Below, piece after piece: positions 57,033 through 64,000 of a DNA stretch of 64,000 bases. The DNA comes from Dichetophora obliterata (taxonomy: Eukaryota; Arthropoda; Insecta; Diptera; Sciomyzidae). The stretch's first letter is position 1. The number at the start of each line of letters is the position of its first letter. The notes beneath the pieces are model-generated. The model was not told the origin of the DNA. It did no database searches and saw nothing but the letters and a program-made list of their open reading frames with translations. The stretch is from the NCBI GenBank assembly GCA_963920525.1, contig OY986436.1, forward strand, positions 94,495,342 through 94,559,341, in the 5' to 3' direction. The translations under genes were made by a program, and so were the position numbers.

Positions 57033-57656
57033 TGTATATATCTTTTTGAATTGTAGATATTGCATGAATAATGCACCTTCCTTCTTTCTATTATCATAAG
57101 CAATGTCATTGACAAAAGCCTCTTTTTCAGATTTCACGGAAGGTTAAAGTGTAGCGCGGAGCACTGTAAAAATGTCCCTCCGACTTCTCAAAAACGCTCA
57201 TAATTTTGCGATTAAGCCGAAAAAGGCTCTAGTTTTTTACATGTTTATAAAATACTAGTTAATACGCTGCACTTTTCTGGCACACTCCCTTGTCTAACGC
57301 CTGTAAAATGTTATTAATGAAACTGCATGTGTAAAAAGTGGTCGAATACTGAATTACAAGGATGTGTGACTTATAACTTCAAAGCTATTCGATATCGCAA
57401 ATTTGGGTTGTAGGAGAAGTGCCACGCCCCCCAGTGTTTTGATTTCATACATTGTTTTGCCAAAAATAGTAAATATTGACGGATTTTCATACAATTTGGT
57501 ACAGGGTTGTTTCTCCAATAAAAGTCCAATAAAAAAATTTCCAAAAAATTGTGCATATCGGACCAATACAACCCCTCCCTCCCTTACAAACCCCAACTGG
57601 GAAACAGCAAAGGTCGATATATTTTAATGAAATTTAATACGATGTTGGGCGTATTC
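57033..57656. other. Spacer, copy of 42827-43450
   Basis: Non-coding; differs at a few bases (GTCCCTCCGACTT against GTCCCTTTGACTT). Confidence 0.45.
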
Positions 57657-58052
57657 GAGTCTCAATATATGCAGCAATACTGCGCAACATATCAAAGTAT
57701 CACGTTCGGTACAAAAATCTTGCATTTTTTGCAAAAGTCAAACGTTCTAGCAAATAGAAATTTGGCATTTGGCGGAAAATGCAAGAACCTCGCACCATAA
57801 ATATTTATACTGCGGGAAAGCTATGGAAGAAGAAAGTAAGCAAAATTGGTATTTATTGCAATCTTTTTTACATTAAATGGCAATTATTTATCATATTCAT
57901 ACACAGATATTTATTTATATTTCATTTATTACATTTTTCAACGAAAAATTGAAAAACTTTGAAGTTTTCGTCACTCTGCTTAAAATGCTGATCTCTGCTT
58001 GAAAATTTTGGTGTTCAGTGTTACAATATTGCTGCAATTATTGAGTGTCTTG
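57657..58052. repeat. Family R element (Ub)
   Basis: Copy of 43451-43845 with one additional A near 57955. Confidence 0.65.
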
Positions 58053-58500
58053 AACAAGCCCGTTGTCTTTTGAGCTTATAAGCACAGTTTTTAAAGATGT
58101 TGAAAAACATTCAAACATCAACAGATTTCAATGAAATTTTGTAAAATGTTGTATTTTTGGCTTATTGATACAATTTTCGACCATGATGTACATTGAGACT
58201 CAAATGACCAACATCCCCAACACACCCACAATTTTTGAACCACATTTTAAGTATCTGCTGAAATAACCATTTGGAGCGACGATGAGTTTTGAAATTATGC
58301 TATTACATATTTTTACTGAGTTTTTATTTGGTTAGAATTCGAAAAAGTTGACTGTGAAGTAAACATAAAATTTTTTCTACTCTGCGTAAAATTTCTTAAA
58401 AAAATTTAAATTCAATAATATTAATATTTTATATAACATAAAAACAATTTCGTTTAAATTGGAAAATAATTTTCTGTCCACCAATTTGATTTAACTATAG

Positions 58501-59525
58501 ATGAGCATCCCATCCCAAACAAGCTCAACAACATCGTGCACCAAAAAAAAAGCACCAGACAAGCTTACAGACGCTCAAGAATCACAAAAAATTAATAACG
58601 CATCAAGCGCATCTTTAGCAGATGTAACCATGCATACGGAACAAAACGATTTTCAAGAAGTAATGCAAAAAAGATTTAAACTTAATATTGGCGGCTATGT
58701 AAAAAGTTTCGACGTTGGTCCATTCGGAAGCAAGGAGCCTTCATGCCTCATCAATGGTTCTAGTTACCATACGAATTCTGAAAACCGATTTTCTATTCTA
58801 AGAGACTTAAACATTGTAAAAAATTTTGTAACAAATTCAAAAGAAACTTATCAAGGTAAGAGCGAAAAAAGCCAAATTAAAACTAAAGATTCATTTTGTC
58901 CTCCTATAATACTTTATAATATCAATATAAAAGACCTGGTTGACCAATTAAAGGCAAAGTCACCACAAGTTTCTTTTAAAATTAAAAACAATTCTATGTT
59001 GAAATGATGGCTCTGTTGCGGGAGAAAGGCATAGCATCTTACTCTTTTACCCCCTCGGCACTGAGACAAGTGAATTTAGTTCTGCGTGGCATTTATTATC
59101 AAACTTTTACGGATGATATAAAATTAGCTCTTGATCTGGAAATTCCAGGTGTAGTAGATAAAGTCACTAAATTTGTCACATCATATTCTCTTAAAAAAAA
59201 CACGACACAGGTCTATACCTTGTCTCACTTCTTCCTAGGAAAAAATTGGGAGATTCAGGTGGTTTCACGGGAAGCTCCTAAAAGTAATAATAATGAAATT
59301 CAATGCAAGCGCTGTCAATTTTGGGGTCAAAGTGCAAGGAACTGTAACAGACCATACACTTGCATGAAATGCGATCAAGATCACGAGCCTGGCTGCTGTC
59401 TTCTAAAAAAAAGAGCATTTTACCCCGTTTTGTTCTAACTGTCAACAAAGTGGCCATCCTGCAAATTTTCGAGGCTGTCCAGCTTACAAAGTTTACATTC
59501 AAAAGAAAAAAAAATATGTCAAACT
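58501..59525 (+). pseudogene. LINE A ORF1, copy 3
   Basis: The first 168-codon frame has two private residues (LNIVKN and SKETYQ). From 59004 a 144-codon frame runs continuously from LLREKGIASYSFTPSALRQ into CKRCQFWGQSARNC, because the A-run has eight A. This best shows how the pre-C2HC and zinc-knuckle regions join. Confidence 0.82.
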
Positions 59526-59849
59526 TGGCAAAAGAAAAGAAACTCAATGCTATTAAAGCAGCTAACACGGTATTAAATAATTCTAATTTAGTCTCCCCGA
59601 ATAAATCATATGCTAGTAAATTTCTTGACAACTCATGTAGAGTAAATAAACCTTCTTTTGTAGATAATTTTCTTAAATTGCTAATTACTTTAATGCTCCT
59701 GAACCCATTACTCTGGAATCCAAAAGAAAATCTTTTCTTCATAATTTTAAGACTCTTCCTAAAGAACAAGCCAAATCAGAATATTTTAAACTATTAGAAG
59801 AAGTTCGTAGAAATATTAGAAATATAGTCCGTAATTTTATAAATTTCCT

Positions 59850-62624
59850 TACTTTTAACATAAGATCGTTTCTAGAAACAAGTTGTAGAATTAAATAACT
59901 TTAAATTCCTTATAGCAACGATATTGACTTCGCATTTATACAAGAGTTACATTTGCACAAAAAAAGTTTTTTTAGAAGATTATAATTTTATTTCAGATAA
60001 TTCAGCCCTTGACATTGGCATTGCCATCAAAAAGATATTCAAATATTCAACAGTCTTACTTCCGGGATTAGAGTTTCCACATGTATTCGTCCAAATAAAT
60101 TTATCATTTAACGGCATCATTAAAAAAATTTTTACTTGGGTCATTGTATTTTCCTTGTAACTTCTCATCCTCAAAATTAATTGATGGTCTTGATAAGATT
60201 AAGAATTTTGCTAATAATTTTGATGGATGCTTTCTAGGCGGATATTTGAATTCTAAAAGCCAATCTTGGGGCGACAGAATTGATTATTGCAATAGAAAAT
60301 ATTTACATGATTGGCTACAAACTTTTTCACATGAATTCGTACGCATCTCGGATTCAAAACCTACATATCCAAATGGCTCTTCGTTTTTGGATCACTTTAT
60401 TATAAATTCCAATTTAATTAACTTAATTAATCCAAATTATCAGACAAGCACTCTTTCTACTTTTTCAGACCAAACTTAATGATTTTGAGTACCTCCTAAC
60501 GACTCCACGTTTTTTTAACTTCTTTTAAGAATACAATTTGGACGAACTTTCAGTCCGACTTAGATTCAGCTTTGATTCCATTATTACCTCCTTCTGATCG
60601 TAACTTAAATAATGTCGAAATAAACCTACACATAGAAAATTTCTCACAGACAGTAAACACAATCACATCTTCACACTTGGAAGTTACAGAAATAAAAAAC
60701 CATAAATTTATTATACTAGATAGCATAAAAAGCCTTTTCAAAATTAAATATATTTGGCAGAGAAATCTTAAAAAAATTTATCATCGAAATTGTAACCGAA
60801 TCTCCCCAGAATATTCTCAATTGTCTATTCAAATTCAGCTTCTTAAAACTATTTTAAAACTATTATCAAAGAACAAGTTGAAATTTCTCAATCGATGCAA
60901 TTTGAAAAGAAGCTAAAAAAATTAAACCCGGTCCATTAGCTTACAAACAAATATACAAGTTAATTGGTAATAATAAAAGTAAGTTTTGCTATAAAGTATT
61001 AGTAAACAATGAATTCTTAACTGAAGACAGCGATAAGGTAGCCGCCTTTAAAGATAATTTTACTGAGGTGTATGAAGAAACCATTCCTTTAAATAACGAT
61101 AATACTAATATTAATTCCACAATCCTCCGTCCTATCCGTCTTGTCTGAGCCACTTTTCCTCTGAATTTTCGTCTTTGCAAAACTCAAATAGCACTAATTT
61201 TATTAATCCTTTAGAACTTCAAGAAACTTCATTATTACTAAATTCGAAGAAATCTTATTATAAATAAGATTTATTATAAATAAATAAGATAATATTACAA
61301 AAAATTCTCTTCAATTGCATTTCAATTTCTTTCCATAATATTCAACAATTGTATTAATATCGGATACTTTCCAAATTCTTGGAAAATTGCTAAGATTCTT
61401 CCCTTACAAAAAAAAGGGAATTTGCAATTTAAATAACTTTAGACCAATTTCACTTCTCTCCAATCTAGGAAAACTTTTTGAACATGTTATAAATTCAAAA
61501 TGAAATTTGAATATAAATTATAACTACATTCCTAACAATCAATTTGGATTTAAACGCAGGCATTCGACAAGTCATGCTCTACTGAAGTTTCATAACGACG
61601 TAATTTGTAATTTAAGAAAAAAAAATGCACTGTCCAGTTTCCCTTGACATTGAAAAAGCATTCGATAATGCGTTCCATGATGGAATTGTATACAAATTAA
61701 TAAGAATAGGTTTTGACCCATTTATCATTAAATTACTACGTATTTTTTTTAAGTGAGAGGAAGTTTTTTGTTGAAATTAATAATATATGTTCATCAATGG
61801 GATCCGTTAATAGTGGACTTCCCCAAGGTGCTATACTAGCTCCCCATCTGTACAACATATTTATTCATGATTTTCCTCATTATGCCAATAACTCCAAAAG
61901 CATATTATTATATGCAGATGATTCACTTGTGTACGCTCATACCGAGCCTCCGTATGAAGCAATAAGTATGGTTTCTAATCATCTTCATCTGATAAATTGT
62001 TTTTACAAAAGCTGGGGAATTTAAATCAATATAGCAAAATCCGAAGCAATTTGTCTCAGAAATGCATCAGGAAAATGTGCCTATTTTGTTGTACCCGAAA
62101 GTAAATTACTGAGACTATTTTTGGATGGCGTTGAAATACCATTTAAAAACAGTGTCAAATATCTCGGTGTTACTTTCAATAAATTAGCCAAATTTAATGA
62201 ACATGCTCGTTTAATTATCAAAAAAGTAAATAAAATAAAAATGCATTTTTCAAAATTGATTCGTAACAAATTATTAAGTTATAAAACAAAACTTCTAATT
62301 TATAAGATCAGTATGCGTTCGGTAATGGTCTATGCTTTTCCTATTTGGTTCTCCATATCCCCAACAGTGGCAAAAGAATTAGAAATTGTTGAGAGAAAAA
62401 TATTAAGACTTTGCGTTGATCGTTATTATGAATCTCATATAAAAAGATATTCTTACCTTTTCATTTATAGCGAAGCGTTAGCCAAATCGCTCTGCCTGTT
62501 CTCTCTTTCTTTACTTCAGAAATTTGTTTCAAATTTACACTGTCATGAAAACAGTCTAATGGTTGTTATTTATAATTACCAAATTTCCTTTAACTTGTCT
62601 ACCTTTCACCTATTGGTATTTTAA
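59850..62624 (+). pseudogene. LINE A ORF2, copy 3
   Basis: Degraded endonuclease and RT as in copy 1, with YADD at about 61912. A deletion near 59679 in the preceding region (CTTAAATTGC against CTTAAAGTTGC) is private to this copy. ISPTVAKELE replaces ISQTVAKELE. Confidence 0.8.
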
Positions 62625-63034
62625 ATGAAGATATTTCTATAGAAATTGATTTAACGGCTCCGCTCTTACCTGAGTTTTACAAATGTATAGTTTTGGGCTC
62701 TCACAGAGGCTAATAAAAAAAGATTTCGTCAGACATTTCTGTAATACTAACACAGCAATATAAGCCTTTAATTATATTTAAGCTACTTCTTATTTAGTTT
62801 TAAGTTTATTATTAGGTTAATTTAAGTTTAACAAAATAATACATCTACCGCTATGACATATGTGACGAGAGCAAGCACAATCTTTTACTTTTCGACACTC
62901 CTTTCTACTTTAAGCTGCATTAATCCTATAACCCGTTTAGAATAATACTTTATAGTTCTAAGTTAATTTTGTAATATATCTTAAAACATTGTAAAAATTC
63001 AAGTATGACTCAATAAATTGATTTGATTTGATTT

Positions 63035-63348
63035 TTATTTTGTTATGTTTTATCTTAGCGCAAGTTTTTGCTTTAACAAAGCTTAACATATTTCTAATGC
63101 AGTCAGGTTTATCTCTTAATTTGAGCCATGCAGAGAAGATATCCAGTATTACCAGTCCCACTATTACCACCCACAAACCAATAAAAATGCTTTATTTCAG
63201 ACGGTTTGGGTCGTTTAAGACTAAAATTTGGTAATTTAGTTTGTATGGCTAATTTCGACCACTGGACTAAAAATGGACGTGGTCGCACAATGTTTACGCT
63301 TTTTTTCAGGAGATAAGCGTGGAGAGAATCAGGTATAAACTTAATTAA
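63035..63348. repeat. Spacer after LINE A, copy 3 (partial)
   Basis: Copy of 5026-5340; broken off at 63348. Confidence 0.7.
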
Positions 63349-64000
63349 GGCCCTATTCTCTTTCAGCAAAAAATTTTTTTCGACTTTTTTTTTTTGCATT
63401 TTTTTATAGCTTGGACATTTAAGAATATAACCCTAAAAGGGTTTTTTGAAATTCGAAATACTTTAGAAGATATTTTTGTGGGGTCATGTCTTCGCTAAAA
63501 TGAGTAGTTTTTATGTTGCTTTGAACTTTGAACGCGTTTATCTCGAAACCACGTTTTTCGAGCTGGCGGCCACGATTCCGCCAGTTCTACTAAACCGATT
63601 TGGATGAAACAAAATTTAATCGATGTAGAATTGTCGCCATTCTGGCCCGTAGTAAAATAAAAATTTTGCGATTTTTTTTACTATTTTTTTTTTACTCTAA
63701 ACTACAAAAAAATGGGTCCAAATTCGATTTGCCAATTTCAAGTGGCCGCCATTTTGTCAAAAAAAATCGTAAAATTTTTATTTTACTACGGGCCAGAATT
63801 ACATCTATGCTGATCATAACCCTATATCTGTTTTTTTTTTCAAACGCTCCTGAGGGCCGGAATCGTGGCCGCCAGCACCATGCCTTTTTTTTGAGGGCCA
63901 TCTTTGACGGTGCCATCATCTATGGACAGCCCCTATATCGCGGCGAAAAAAATTTTTTTATTTTCTTTCATTCATTACTAAATCAATAAAAAAAACAAAA
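63349..64000. mobile_element. Palindromic (foldback-like) insertion, right side cut by the window
   Basis: Unrelated to the expected spacer continuation. Two imperfect inverted pairs lie around 63720: CTGGCCCGTAGTAAAATAAA (63642-63661) with its inverse at 63776-63796, and GCGGCCACGATTCCG (about 63564-63579) with its inverse at 63858-63874. Both strands therefore read a similar peptide (ILARSKIKILRFFL), a product of symmetry and not a gene. The element runs to or beyond 64000. Confidence 0.6.

Larger units (their letters stand above)
58501..63034 (+). mobile_element. LINE A copy 3 (Ub)
   Basis: Same structure as copies 1 and 2, with the AATAAA and TTGAT-repeat 3' end at about 63012-63031. It carries private changes and one ancestral state (eight A in ORF1). 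Confidence 0.85.
50097..63348. repeat. Tandem segmental duplication, unit Ub (partial)
   Basis: Head-to-tail repeat of Ua. The offset is 14,277 bp before the 71-bp indel and 14,206-14,207 bp after it. It stops at AATTAAG (63348), where a palindromic sequence replaces the rest of the spacer. Confidence 0.92.

Noticed and set aside
63600..63989. Opposed frames sharing ILARSKIKILRFFL
   Set aside because: Explained by the inverted repeat; both strands read the same arm sequence.
1..64000. tRNA, rRNA, snRNA or host exons
   Set aside because: I saw no A/B-box cloverleaf, rRNA motif, or conserved host protein frame outside transposon-like sequences.

Overview
This is AT-rich eukaryotic DNA, most likely from a higher fly. 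The mixture of Jockey-type LINEs, an errantivirus-like gypsy element with env, BEL/Pao, piggyBac, DINE-1-like Helitron debris and foldback DNA fits a brachyceran dipteran, but the species cannot be named from the sequence alone. I find no host protein gene, rRNA or tRNA gene. Nearly everything recognisable is a mobile element or a remnant of one, often nested several layers deep.

Layout. 1-8323 holds the end of one tandem unit and the start of the next: a Jockey-clade LINE (LINE A, +), a spacer, a second 5'-truncated LINE (LINE B, -) and the end of a TA-target MITE. 8338-18018 is a large foldback element with ~1.3 kb inverted arms; a complete BEL/Pao LTR retrotransposon (11435-17154, -) sits inside its right arm. 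18019-24756 is gene-free, made of diverged tandem repeats, two Helitron-like termini and an inverted-repeat element. 24757-28860 is a non-autonomous repeat split by a piggyBac transposon; the piggyBac carries a LINE fragment, a 127-bp TTAA MITE and a 679-bp TA MITE. 29233-42826 is a heavily broken errantivirus-type gypsy element on the minus strand (both LTRs, PBS, PPT, gag, protease, part of pol, env). Its env is split by a 4.5-kb TIR element that itself holds a truncated RNase H-bearing LINE and a MITE. The middle of pol is replaced by piggyBac, MITE and LINE B material.

From 35820 onward the locus is a tandem segmental duplication. Unit Ua (35820-50096, 14,277 bp) is followed directly by unit Ub (50097-63348, cut short). 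Each unit runs LINE B - MITE end - piggyBac N-terminal part - gypsy pol/PR/gag/5' LTR - spacer repeat - LINE A - spacer. The same unit-to-unit junction recurs at 6296/6297, so 1-8323 is a further copy of the Ua/Ub join. Ub and the left-hand copy share a 71-bp deletion that Ua lacks.

No element looks fully competent. LINE B has the longest clean reading frame (520-533 codons of RT), the BEL pol frame is about 1,050 codons, and the rest are frameshifted. Dense, nested, largely minus-oriented elements including an errantivirus make a piRNA-source locus or pericentromeric heterochromatin a reasonable hypothesis; no expression evidence can be read from sequence alone.
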